IMG/VR virus record: IMGVR_UViG_3300022841_000027
Span: 1-41,934 of that record
Strand: one strand, 5' to 3'
DNA: 41,934 nt
DNA from: a virus
Shown here: piece after piece, positions 21,931-30,266 of the stretch
Numbering within the stretch: position 1 is the first letter of the stretch
Layout of the letters: each line of letters opens with the position of its first letter
Position numbers and translations under genes: made by a program
Notes under the pieces: generated by a model
What the model was told of the DNA's origin: nothing
What the model saw: the letters and a program-made list of their open reading frames with translations, nothing else
The model's database searches: none

Positions 21931-22420
21931 TCTTATTTCGATGGTTAAGGGCTTCGCGCCCGGTATTGCTACTGTACTTGGTGGTCCTCTGGCTGGCATG
22001 GCAGTTAGTGCGCTTTCTAAACAGCTTGGCGTCAAAGACGAAGTAGACGCTGTAATACGGGCAATTAACAAAGACCCCGAAGCTGAGGCCAAAATAAAGC
22101 AGCTCGAACATGAAAAATTTAAAGCTATTCTTGCAGATAAAAACAGTGCTCGTGAGCGCGAGATGGCTATTGCTGCAAGTGCGAATGCGCCTCTTCTTAA
22201 TAAAATCGTTACACCAGCTCTTGCTTTGGGTGTCACAGGCTTATCGTTCCTGCTGTTCGCGGTGCTCATCTTTGTGGAAGTGAAGCCCGAGGCTAAAGAC
22301 ATCCTGATCTACATCCTTGGCGTCTTGTCTGCTGCGGTGACGCAAATCCTGAGCTACTATTTCGGTAGCAGCATGGGCAGTAAAGATAAGGGCGACCAAC
22401 TACGGAACGCCGTCAAATAA
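21923..22420 (+). CDS. Holin, 3-TM GTA-holin-like
   Basis: Start at ATG 21923 with AAGGGG upstream, overlapping the preceding gene by 8 nt. The 165-residue product has a hydrophobic Gly-rich N-terminal helix (FAPGIATVLGGPLAGMAVSA), a charged helical linker (EAEAKIKQLEHEKFKAIL) and two strong transmembrane helices near the C-terminus (ALALGVTGLSFLLFAVLIFV and ILIYILGVLSAAVTQILSYY). This matches the 'holin of 3 TMs, for gene-transfer release' family pattern. It should form membrane lesions that release or activate the M15 endolysin encoded two genes downstream. Confidence 0.82.
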   Translation: MDDLISMVKGFAPGIATVLGGPLAGMAVSALSKQLGVKDEVDAVIRAINKDPEAEAKIKQLEHEKFKAILADKNSAREREMAIAASANAPLLNKIVTPALALGVTGLSFLLFAVLIFVEVKPEAKDILIYILGVLSAAVTQILSYYFGSSMGSKDKGDQLRNAVK

Positions 22421-22433
22421 TCTGGAGTACGTC

Positions 22434-22628
22434 ATGTCGTTCTGGCTGCCGGTTGTTTTTATTTGTCTCACCGGGGGCAATTGCGGGTTTGCCAACGGCA
22501 GCTTAACAGCGACAGCCAGTCAGTGCGAGAAGACGAATTACGCCGTCAGACAAAAGCTGGCCACAGACCTAGATGTTGCAAGTTTTAAACTTGTCTGCAT
22601 ACAAATAAAGAAGAACGAATTTATATGA
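22434..22628 (+). CDS. Small Cys-containing exported protein of the lysis cassette (64 aa)
   Basis: ATG 22434 follows GGAGTACGTC. The 64-residue protein starts with a short hydrophobic, signal-like segment (MSFWLPVVFICLTGG) and has four cysteines in total (residues 11, 17, 31, 55), suggesting disulfides in the periplasm. There is no lipobox, so it is not an obvious outer spanin. Similar short proteins sit between holin and endolysin in aquatic podoviruses. It overlaps the endolysin start by 4 nt. Confidence 0.68.
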   Translation: MSFWLPVVFICLTGGNCGFANGSLTATASQCEKTNYAVRQKLATDLDVASFKLVCIQIKKNEFI

Positions 22629-23089
22629 AACTAACAGCCAATTTCTCCCTTGTGGAGATGACCAAAAGCGAAACCGCCCTGCGTCATGACATTGACAATA
22701 CCCCCGATGCCGACCAGCTAGAGAACCTGACCACCCTGTGTGAGTGTGTGTTGCAGCCCGTGCGGGAGCGGTTTGGTATGCCCGTTAAAGTCAATTCAGG
22801 CTTTCGCAGTGTTGAGGTAAACACTAAAGTGGGCGGCTCTAAAACGTCAGATCACTGTAAGGGTATGGCTGCGGACATCGAGATTCCCGGAGTGGCTAAC
22901 GCTGAGCTGGCGCAGTGGGTCGTGGACAATTTGAACTTCCGCCAAGTAATTCTTGAGTTTTATACCCCCGGCGTCCCTGATTCAGGTTGGGTGCATGTCA
23001 GCTACAACCCCGGCGACAACAAGAAGCAAGTCATGACCGCGGCAAAGGAAAATGGTAAAACAGTGTACTTGCCCGGCCTGCACGCGTAA
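22625..23089 (+). CDS. Endolysin, peptidase M15 family (L-alanyl-D-glutamate or D,D-peptidase type)
   Basis: The 154-residue protein carries the M15A zinc-site pattern: VNSGFRS at 56-62, SDHCKGMAADIE with His77 and Asp84 as zinc ligands, and GWVHVS with His124 as the third. It cuts peptide crosslinks of peptidoglycan at lysis. There is no signal peptide, so it depends on the holin at 21923. The length equals a single catalytic domain without a cell-wall-binding module, usual for phages of Gram-negative hosts. Confidence 0.92.
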   Translation: MKLTANFSLVEMTKSETALRHDIDNTPDADQLENLTTLCECVLQPVRERFGMPVKVNSGFRSVEVNTKVGGSKTSDHCKGMAADIEIPGVANAELAQWVVDNLNFRQVILEFYTPGVPDSGWVHVSYNPGDNKKQVMTAAKENGKTVYLPGLHA

Positions 23090-23098
23090 AATACCTCC

Positions 23099-24721
23099 AT
23101 GACTACGCTATCCATCAAAACATTCGGCGGAATAGCGCCAAAAACTCCAGCTCGCTACCTGCAAGAGAACCAAGCGCAAACGGCGCTAAACGCTCCTAGG
23201 TTTAATGGGTCTTTGCAGGCCATGTATGGGCTTAGCGCGTCGCTTACGACGCTGACAAAAGTAGGTACCCCGCTCACTATTTATCGGTTTGGGCAGGAAG
23301 CGCCATCAGACACAAACTACTGGTTTCACTGGACTACAGATGTCGATGTTTGCCGCAGCCAAATCGCAGGCGATACTAGCGAGTGGACTTTTTTTACTGG
23401 TGATGGAGTTCCTAAAGCCACTTACTCTACGATCGCACTGAGCGGGTCGGGGTATCCAACTGTGGCTAGACCATTAGGTGTTGCTGCTCCAGACTCAGCT
23501 GCCACAGCAGCTGAAGGGTCTACGACGGGGGTCGACACCGATGCCTTGCGAGAAACTCGCGTATACGCCTACACAAGCGTATCTAAGGAATCTGGTTTTG
23601 AGCGAGAGTCTGCGCCGTCCCCTGCCTCGAACTCGGTTGACGTATACCCCGGACAACCGGTGTCTGTTTCAAGCTTTAGTTCACTGCCGTCCGGGTACAA
23701 CATAACACACCGCAGAATTTACCGCTCTACATCAGGCACTTTTTTGTTTGTGGCTGAGATAGCCGCCGCGGCAGCGTCGTACTCAGACACATTGTTGGCA
23801 GAAGACTTGGGCGAGGAAATACTCAGTTTGACGTGGGCGGAGCCGCCCGAGACTTTGGCCGGGCTTACAAACTTACCAAATGGCATTGTGGCGGGCTTTA
23901 CAGGCCGAGACATATACTTTTGCGACCCGTACAGACCTTTTGCGTGGCCTGTGGAGTACAGCCAGACACTTGACTACCCTGTGGTTGGCCTTGGTAGGAT
24001 GGACACCACACTGGCGGTGCTCACAACAGGGACGCCGTACTTCATACAAGGCTCGCATCCCGACTCCATGGTCGCCGTTCAGGCCGACCTACAGCAAGCC
24101 TGTGAGTCCAAGCGCAGCATAGTTAGCATGGGGGGCTCCGTTTTTTACGCTAGCCCTGATGGTTTGGTTATGCTTTCTAGTAACGGCTCCAAGGTTGTCA
24201 CAGATGCTATGTTTACGCGCAAGCAGTGGCGCGAGCAGTTTTTGCCGTCGTCAATACACGCCTACCAACACGACATGAAGTATGTGGCGTTTTACGACAA
24301 CGGGTCTACGCAAGGTGGTTTTGTATTTGACTTACTTACGGGGCAGTTCGCGATGCACAGCGTTTACGCTACTGCTGGCTACTCCGACTTGGTAGTAGAT
24401 AAGTTGTTTTTAGCGTTTGCAGACCGGTCTATAAAGGCTTGGGGGTACGGCGCTGAGCTAGACTATGTGTGGAAGTCCAAGAAGATTTCGCTTCCAGCCC
24501 CCTCTACTATGGCGTGCGCGCAGGTAGAGGCAGAGTCGTACAGTGTTGTGGCTAAGTTTTATGCGGACGGCGTGCTTATTCACACACAGACGGTCGCCAG
24601 TCGTGTACCATTTAGACTGCCTGCCATTACCGCAAGAGACTGGGAAATTCAGCTAGAGGGCAACAAGGAGATTTTTTCCGTGGCAATTGCGCAATCTATG
24701 GTCGAACTAGCGAATGTCTAA
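23099..24721 (+). CDS. Tail structural protein, probable nozzle/tubular-B-like (540 aa)
   Basis: The 540-residue beta-rich protein (MTTLSIKTFGGIAPKTPARY, then LQENQAQTALNAPRFNGSLQ) belongs by pattern to a podoviral structural family that starts with an I-TFGGIAPK-PARYL element. The middle looks like a beta-propeller with repeated W/Y-rich blades (FCDPYRPFAWPVEYSQTLD, KYVAFYDNGSTQGGFVFDLL). In several podoviruses such proteins form the tail nozzle. A T7 gp12 equivalent is inferred, not shown. There is no obvious ribosome site. The start lies 9 nt after the endolysin stop. It overlaps the next gene by 8 nt. Confidence 0.75.
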   Translation: MTTLSIKTFGGIAPKTPARYLQENQAQTALNAPRFNGSLQAMYGLSASLTTLTKVGTPLTIYRFGQEAPSDTNYWFHWTTDVDVCRSQIAGDTSEWTFFTGDGVPKATYSTIALSGSGYPTVARPLGVAAPDSAATAAEGSTTGVDTDALRETRVYAYTSVSKESGFERESAPSPASNSVDVYPGQPVSVSSFSSLPSGYNITHRRIYRSTSGTFLFVAEIAAAAASYSDTLLAEDLGEEILSLTWAEPPETLAGLTNLPNGIVAGFTGRDIYFCDPYRPFAWPVEYSQTLDYPVVGLGRMDTTLAVLTTGTPYFIQGSHPDSMVAVQADLQQACESKRSIVSMGGSVFYASPDGLVMLSSNGSKVVTDAMFTRKQWREQFLPSSIHAYQHDMKYVAFYDNGSTQGGFVFDLLTGQFAMHSVYATAGYSDLVVDKLFLAFADRSIKAWGYGAELDYVWKSKKISLPAPSTMACAQVEAESYSVVAKFYADGVLIHTQTVASRVPFRLPAITARDWEIQLEGNKEIFSVAIAQSMVELANV

Positions 24722-27311
24722 CGCAAAACTACCGCACGTAAAATCCCAGATACCCCAAGACCTTCGGTTTTTTATAGACCGTTTGCGGGACGTACTGGGC
24801 GGCACGGGCTTCACTAAGCTTCTGACTGTAGGCGACCTAGTATCTTCGGGTTTAGCGTCAACAAACAGTGCAGGTTTTTTGTCTCCGGTAGCGATGTATT
24901 TAGCGACGCCGCCTGCACCAACTAACGTGGAAGCTTCCGCAGCTATACGGAACGTAATTGTAACTTGGGGTGCACCTGCTTACGCAGGGCACGCATACGC
25001 CGAAGTTTGGGGGGCTAGCACTAATACTTTTTCTAGCGCGGTTTTGTTGGGGCTATCCCCCGGTGCTATATACGTTGACGCGCTAGGCCCGTCAGCCACT
25101 CGGTACTACTGGGTCCGATTTGTAAACACCCAAGACACACCCGGGTCGTATAACGCTACGGAGGGTACTTCCGCTACAACTGGCGGCGATATCGCGTATA
25201 TACTCGGCGTATTGTCGGGCGCTATTACTGACAGCCAGTTGTCTACAGCCCTTAACAGCCGCATAGACTTAATTGACGGAGACTCCGCCACAGTTGGGAC
25301 AATTCCCTACTACTTAGCGCAGGTTCAGGGGCAGATAGACGCGATTAACTCGTACCCCGACTACGACGCCGCGGCAGCGTACGCAATAAACGACATTGTT
25401 AAGTATGACAGCGGACTGTATAAAGCCACCGCAGCTACGACGGGCAACTTGCCGACTAACACCAGCTACTGGGTAAAGATAGGCGATTACACATCAATTG
25501 CGGACGCGGTTGTAAGTATAGCTAGCGATGTTTCTCAACTGCTAACGGACTTGGGCGCTGAGGTTACTAGCCGGGAGACACTGGCGGCTCAGATGCGGGG
25601 TACCTACACCGGTACAGACATCACCAGTATTACGGCTGGCCTTTTGTTCTCTGAGCGAACAGCTCGGGCGACCGCAGATAGCTCTTTAGCTAGCCAGATC
25701 AGCACGGTTTCGGCTACGGCTAGCGGTAAGAACACAATATACAGGCAGACTACAGCGCCCACGTCCCCAGCGGTTAATGACATATGGGTAGACACGCGTG
25801 TTAGTTACGCAGAGACTTACTTTGACACAGACTTTTCAGTTCCTAAGTACAAGCAATACCAGTGGGATGGTAGCGCATGGCTAGATATTACCGACACAGA
25901 TGTCTCAGACAACTTTGCCATTGTTAGCCGCGAGCAGTTGGCCCGAGCCGACGCTAACTCCGCGCTTGCGCAGGACATCCTCACCCTAGGCGTCAGAGTA
26001 AATGGCGACATAGCTACCCTAAATGCGACTTTAGTAGAAGACTACTACACCGCAGCGGATACAAATAGCGCAATCTCTGCGTCCAGCACGTTTTTGCGCG
26101 CTTACGCCGACGTAGCCTCCAAAGTGTTTCGTCAAGCTAGCGCGCCTACAAACCGGGGTACAGACCCCGAGACTTCAGCAACCTTGCCGCTACGGCAAGG
26201 CGACGCGTGGGTAGACACTGATGATAGTAATAAGCTGTACTTGTGGAGCGGCACGGCTTGGGTGTATTCACCCGATGGCGTTATTCAAGGTGCTATAACC
26301 GCGGTAGACGCTAGAGTTACAAACGTAGAAACTGCTCAGATCGGATATTGCACGCTAGGCGGGGTAGCTACTGACTCTAGAAATAAGACAGCCTGTGAGG
26401 CCTCTGGTGGTACGTGGAACGTAGGCATTCCCTTTGCTTCTGCAGTTAAGCAAGTATCCATCTCAGACGGCGACGAGTCTATCGCCCTAGAGCAGCGCTT
26501 CACAGCGCAGCGCGGCGTGAACGAAGAGCTAGCGGCCTCTTACACAGTCAAGATTGACGACAACGGCTCTGTTTCCGGTATCGGCCTGTTTAGTGAGGCT
26601 GGCCAGTCTAAATTCATTGCCTCAGTAGATCAGTTCGGGGTTGAGGCTCCGCTGACATCAGTGCCTGTTCGCGCCAACTCTACTGCGTACACTGTTCATC
26701 AACTCGTCCGGTTATCTACCAACAACAGCAAAGTCCTTGTGTGTAAATCGTCTGGTACGACCGGCACGACTGCGCCATCACTAGGCGCGATTGGGACTAT
26801 GCTAGCGGACGGGTCTGCGCAGTGGCAGATTGCTAGCCGAGTACCTTTTGCTGTTCAGGCAACCCCCGCCAATATCAATAACGTGGTCGTACCTGCAGGG
26901 GTCTATGTAGACGCCGCGTATATAGTCAACGCCACCATTAACGGCGCGCAGATTGGCAACGCTGCAATAGACAACACCAAGATAGCAGATGTCAACGTCG
27001 GCAAACTAACCGCTGGGTCGCTGTCGACAGATACGTATATACGCTCATCTAACTATGTAGCGGGCACGCAGGGCTTTAATATTAACGCTGACGGCACGGC
27101 GGAATTTAGCAACGCGGTTGTTCGCGGCTCTGTGTACGCCACGACGGGGGTTTTTTCCGGAGATATTTCTGGTGCTAACGGTACTTTTTCAGGCGCGCTA
27201 GATGTAAAAAGCTCAGAGTCCGGGGAGCGCATGGAGATAACAAGCGCAAGCATAAAGGTTTTCGATAGCAGCGGCGTCCTTCGCGTAAAAATAGGAGACC
27301 TTTCATCGTGA
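24714..27311 (+). CDS. Tail tip / fibre protein with lambda J-like C-terminal region
   Basis: The 865-residue multi-domain protein begins with a short anchor, then a fibronectin-III-like domain at about 65-150 (PPAPTNVEASAAIRNVIVTW). Next come CBM5/12-like aromatic modules at about 215-255 (NDIVKYDSGLYKAT) and again near 660-700. Two copies of a GDxWVDT-x-LYLWSGTAW element and a long DUF1983-type C-terminus follow (DVNVGKLTAGSLSTDTYIRS, GTAEFSNAVVRGSVYATTGV). Lambda J-like tails of this kind carry receptor specificity. The modules with Tyr/Trp in NDIV-Y-SGLYKA layout suggest glycan binding. Confidence 0.82.
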   Translation: MSNAKLPHVKSQIPQDLRFFIDRLRDVLGGTGFTKLLTVGDLVSSGLASTNSAGFLSPVAMYLATPPAPTNVEASAAIRNVIVTWGAPAYAGHAYAEVWGASTNTFSSAVLLGLSPGAIYVDALGPSATRYYWVRFVNTQDTPGSYNATEGTSATTGGDIAYILGVLSGAITDSQLSTALNSRIDLIDGDSATVGTIPYYLAQVQGQIDAINSYPDYDAAAAYAINDIVKYDSGLYKATAATTGNLPTNTSYWVKIGDYTSIADAVVSIASDVSQLLTDLGAEVTSRETLAAQMRGTYTGTDITSITAGLLFSERTARATADSSLASQISTVSATASGKNTIYRQTTAPTSPAVNDIWVDTRVSYAETYFDTDFSVPKYKQYQWDGSAWLDITDTDVSDNFAIVSREQLARADANSALAQDILTLGVRVNGDIATLNATLVEDYYTAADTNSAISASSTFLRAYADVASKVFRQASAPTNRGTDPETSATLPLRQGDAWVDTDDSNKLYLWSGTAWVYSPDGVIQGAITAVDARVTNVETAQIGYCTLGGVATDSRNKTACEASGGTWNVGIPFASAVKQVSISDGDESIALEQRFTAQRGVNEELAASYTVKIDDNGSVSGIGLFSEAGQSKFIASVDQFGVEAPLTSVPVRANSTAYTVHQLVRLSTNNSKVLVCKSSGTTGTTAPSLGAIGTMLADGSAQWQIASRVPFAVQATPANINNVVVPAGVYVDAAYIVNATINGAQIGNAAIDNTKIADVNVGKLTAGSLSTDTYIRSSNYVAGTQGFNINADGTAEFSNAVVRGSVYATTGVFSGDISGANGTFSGALDVKSSESGERMEITSASIKVFDSSGVLRVKIGDLSS

Positions 27312-27595
27312 GTTACGGCTTTGATCTAGGCAGAATCCGTAGCGATAGCGTAGGCGTATCGTACATAGATGAGTTTACGCATACTGGGGAAACAACTACC
27401 AAGTTGTACTCATCACCCGTATTTGAATTTGTCACGCAAGTGCAGACTTTTATCGCTCCAGTGGAGGATATTAACGCAGATTTTATTGTAGAGTTTCCCG
27501 CTATAACTACGGCGTTTTCTAATGAAGCTAAGTCTATAAGCGTCGAAGTTTCAGGTGGCAATGTTGCGGCGTCAATTTTAGTTTTTGTGCGGTAG
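27308..27595 (+). CDS. Hypothetical tail-region protein, GTG start (95 aa)
   Basis: GTG at 27308 overlaps the upstream stop by 4 nt and has GGAG about 10 nt upstream. The 95-residue product is a beta-rich, weakly acidic protein (SYGFDLGRIRSDSVGVSYID onward, ending GGNVAASILVFVR). It probably belongs to the tail-tip complex with its neighbours. No family recognised. Confidence 0.68.
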   Translation: MSYGFDLGRIRSDSVGVSYIDEFTHTGETTTKLYSSPVFEFVTQVQTFIAPVEDINADFIVEFPAITTAFSNEAKSISVEVSGGNVAASILVFVR

Positions 27596-27597
27596 CC

Positions 27598-28677
27598 ATG
27601 ACTACTTTTGGTGCTATTTTTAGGGCTAGCGATGGCTCACTGCTTGTAACTTCTGAGACGCCATGCTACGAACTCGTAGCTACAAAAAATCCAAACTCTA
27701 GGGTAGGCAACGTAAGTACATATACATCCGACGTTGGTAGGTTTCCTTTAGTGTTTGTGAATTGCGGAGTCGGTAATTCTGCAGGTGTTCTGTCTGTAGT
27801 AGGAGAGCCGGGGGATTGGACGATTACCGTGCTGGCTACAAACAACTGCCCAATAAATATTTTTATCCCATTAACTGCGGCTTCTACTAGCGGTTATGGG
27901 GTTTCGGTGTTCGACTCTGCCGGTAATCCGGTCTTTGACTCCGCTAAAGATGTGCTTAACGCCCGCGTAATAGGACTATTGTCAGAAAGCGCCGCTAGTT
28001 TTTATTCTGCGTCTGGTACAGATATGGTTGCGTACACTAGCGGCCCAGTGTTCCCACAAAAAACGGACTCGGTTGCAACCGTATTGGTAGATGTTTTGCC
28101 TGTTGAAGGTTCTGAGTTCGTATGCTCGAACAACCTTGAATATGTTTGCGAAGACCAGTGGTTCTTCCGGTATGAGACGCGGTGCGGATACGAGGATGTT
28201 TGCACCTTTGTGGGCTTTCAAACTGTTTGTTCTACGCAGTATGTGTGTAGACAGGTTCCAGTGTATGGCTATGAGCAAGTTTGTACCTATCGGTATGTAC
28301 AGCGATGCATATATACCTATTATTTCGGCAATATTTATATCTACGCAACCATAAAAACAACTAGCTGGGAGGTTAGCAGAGGGGTAGCGCGAATAAACGC
28401 CGACGCATCCGTGTTTTTTGATTGGCTTTTACACGAGTCGGGAGTCTATAGAGACGTTTTGTCGTACGAGTCCGTTACCGTAATCTTCGGGTTTAGCCAC
28501 TGGGGCTCCACCGCAGCGGGCTTGCCCTTCGGCTTTACCCCGCCCGAGTCTTTTTTTATTGAGTTTTCTGGCTATGAAGGGCGGTTTACTTCGGAAAACA
28601 CCTTCCCATACACAACTGACCGCGCTAATATCGGGGTATTACCTTGTATAACAGCAGTAAGGAGCGACTATGAGTAA
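27598..28677 (+). CDS. Tail-region protein with mirror-symmetric eight-cysteine array (359 aa)
   Basis: The 359-residue protein lies 2 nt after the upstream gene. Residues 1-170 are beta-rich (GRFPLVFVNCGVGNSAGVLS). Residues 176-237 hold eight cysteines with spacings 7, 11, 5, 8, 5, 11, 7, most preceded by an aromatic- or acidic-x-x-C element (EYVC, YETRC, YEDVC, QYVC, YEQVC). After residue 240 the protein becomes beta-rich and aromatic again, with FFDWLLHESGVYRD and GFSHWGSTAAGLP. The Cys region may bind metal or form disulfides outside the cell. The protein is probably part of the tail tip, by its position between the J-like protein and the GNAT gene. Confidence 0.75.
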   Translation: MTTFGAIFRASDGSLLVTSETPCYELVATKNPNSRVGNVSTYTSDVGRFPLVFVNCGVGNSAGVLSVVGEPGDWTITVLATNNCPINIFIPLTAASTSGYGVSVFDSAGNPVFDSAKDVLNARVIGLLSESAASFYSASGTDMVAYTSGPVFPQKTDSVATVLVDVLPVEGSEFVCSNNLEYVCEDQWFFRYETRCGYEDVCTFVGFQTVCSTQYVCRQVPVYGYEQVCTYRYVQRCIYTYYFGNIYIYATIKTTSWEVSRGVARINADASVFFDWLLHESGVYRDVLSYESVTVIFGFSHWGSTAAGLPFGFTPPESFFIEFSGYEGRFTSENTFPYTTDRANIGVLPCITAVRSDYE

Positions 28678-28879
28678 ACCATTTAGATTTCACCCGGTTG
28701 ATGCTGGCCTTAGCACCCAGCGAATTTCGCTCACATTTGAGGGGGAAGCAGCTACCGAGTTTCCAGCTGCGGACTTATCACTGCCGGAAGACCAAACTGC
28801 TCGTTTTTGGGCGGTCTACAACTTTTTGGTGTCTGCGCAGGCTATACCAAACGATACACCGGTCTATACTGGTGGTTAG
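28670..28879 (+). CDS. Small tail-region protein (69 aa)
   Basis: The 69-residue protein (MSKPFRFHPVDAGLSTQRIS onward) overlaps the Cys-array gene by 8 nt and has AAGGAGCGACT before its ATG. It has a beta-rich N-terminal half and an aromatic helix (TARFWAVYNFLVSAQAI). The position suggests a small structural or chaperone partner of the preceding protein. Confidence 0.68.
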   Translation: MSKPFRFHPVDAGLSTQRISLTFEGEAATEFPAADLSLPEDQTARFWAVYNFLVSAQAIPNDTPVYTGG

Positions 28880-28897
28880 CTGTAAGCGGCGAAGCTC

Positions 28898-29314
28898 ATG
28901 GCAGACCTAGTGTTCGATCAAAAAGAGCGCGTAGGCGCTTGGGTGGCAGCTAAGGTCGGGCAGAAGGCTGACTGGGGTAGCTTCTACGCTATGGGCGTGG
29001 AGTCAGGCGGCAATATCATCGCGGGGGTTGTGTTTAACAACTTTAACGGGTCTAATGCTACCTGCCACATAGCCATATCTAAATATACGAAGGCTATTAT
29101 CCCGCTGTTTGAGGCTGTCTGTGACTACGCGTTTAACCGATGCAAACTAAAGCGCCTGACCGGCATGGTTCCATCTAATGAACCCGCTGTACTGGCGTTT
29201 GACAAGCACCTCGGCTTTGAAGAAGAGTTTATAATGAAGCACGGCGCACCAGACGCCGATATGCACGTTCTTGTGATGTGGCCAGACAAATGTCGCTGGC
29301 TACGTAAGGAGTAA
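28898..29314 (+). CDS. GNAT-type acetyltransferase-like protein (138 aa)
   Basis: The 138-residue protein follows a GNAT pattern: a strand with GGNIIAGVVFNNFNGSNATC, then a helix region with CDYAFNRCKLKRLTGMVPSN and a later AVLAFDKHLGFEEEF element that resembles the usual GNAT C-terminal strand-helix (N-x-A-x-x-xx-x-x-GF). Its place between tail and internal virion genes matches acetyltransferase-like genes seen in other T7-like podoviruses. The acetyl-CoA-binding P-loop is not clean, so it could be a structural GNAT-fold protein. The substrate is unknown. Confidence 0.78.
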   Translation: MADLVFDQKERVGAWVAAKVGQKADWGSFYAMGVESGGNIIAGVVFNNFNGSNATCHIAISKYTKAIIPLFEAVCDYAFNRCKLKRLTGMVPSNEPAVLAFDKHLGFEEEFIMKHGAPDADMHVLVMWPDKCRWLRKE

Positions 29315-29317
29315 ATT

Positions 29318-30265
29318 ATGGGTGGTAAATCTAGTCCTCCGCCTCCAGATTATAGCGGTATGGAGAGGGTTGCTAACAGGCAACTAGACTTCTCCGAACG
29401 CCAGTATGAAGAGATGAAGCCAACACTTACGGGGCTGGCGAACACTATGCGTGACGCGCAAGAGCAGCAGATGACTCAGGCGCAGGATTACTTTCAGTAT
29501 CAGCAGGATACATTCCGGCCACTGGAGCGAGGGCTCGTAGCGGACGCGGAGAATTTTAGTACTGCGGGGTACCGAGAGGGCTTGGCACGCGACGCATCTG
29601 CCGCCGCCGGACGCGCATTTAGTAACACCGAGGCGTCCAACTCTAGGTCTTTAGCCTCCATGGGTATTAACCCCAACTCCGGACGTGCTCTGGCTATGAG
29701 AAACGCCAGTAATTTGGGTTTGTCGGCACAACGCGCAGGCGCTATGACGAGCGCCCGAACACAAGCCGAAGGCATGGGTTTTGCCCGCCGCGTGGACGCT
29801 GCCGGGCTTGGTCGAAACTTAGCCACAAACTCTACTGCTGCGTATCAGGGCGCAACGCAGGCCGGTACTTCCGCTGGAAACATGTACCAAGCGCCGGGCA
29901 ATCAATACCAAGCAGGGCTTTCTAACGCAGGAAGCACATACGGAAATATGGCTAATACGCAGGCTGGCGTATACAACGCCGGTATGAACGCTAGTGGTGA
30001 ATTCTACGGGGCATTAATTGGCGCTGGCGCAACTGCGTACGCGTCTGACGCCCGCCTCAAGAAGAACATAACTCAGGTTGGCCTGTACGAGTCTCTTGGT
30101 TTACCTATGTATGAATTCGAGTACATAGGCGGTGACGGCAGGGTGTTCCGAGGTGTTATGGCTCAGGACGTAGAGATTAAATACCCAGATGCGGTAATTA
30201 CTAAAGATGACGGATATAAGGCTGTCAACTACTCAATGCTAGGCATAGAAATGATGGAGGTCTAA
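29318..30265 (+). CDS. Virion protein with a second S74 self-cleaving domain (315 aa)
   Basis: The 315-residue protein begins MGGKSSPPPPDYSGMERVAN, then a long Gln/Glu/Ala-rich helical body with a Gly/Asn/Ala/Thr-rich stretch (AYQGATQAGTSAGNMYQAPG). From residue about 240 there is a short S74-type domain with the cleavage element SDARLKKN at 243-250 and GVMAQDVEIKYPDAV, ending NYSMLGIEMMEV. The N-terminal part resembles phage internal/ejection-like virion proteins rather than a fibre shaft. A chaperone-peptidase domain in that context is unusual. It precedes two more internal virion genes. The ribosome site is AAGGAG. Confidence 0.82.
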   Translation: MGGKSSPPPPDYSGMERVANRQLDFSERQYEEMKPTLTGLANTMRDAQEQQMTQAQDYFQYQQDTFRPLERGLVADAENFSTAGYREGLARDASAAAGRAFSNTEASNSRSLASMGINPNSGRALAMRNASNLGLSAQRAGAMTSARTQAEGMGFARRVDAAGLGRNLATNSTAAYQGATQAGTSAGNMYQAPGNQYQAGLSNAGSTYGNMANTQAGVYNAGMNASGEFYGALIGAGATAYASDARLKKNITQVGLYESLGLPMYEFEYIGGDGRVFRGVMAQDVEIKYPDAVITKDDGYKAVNYSMLGIEMMEV

Positions 30266-30266
30266 T

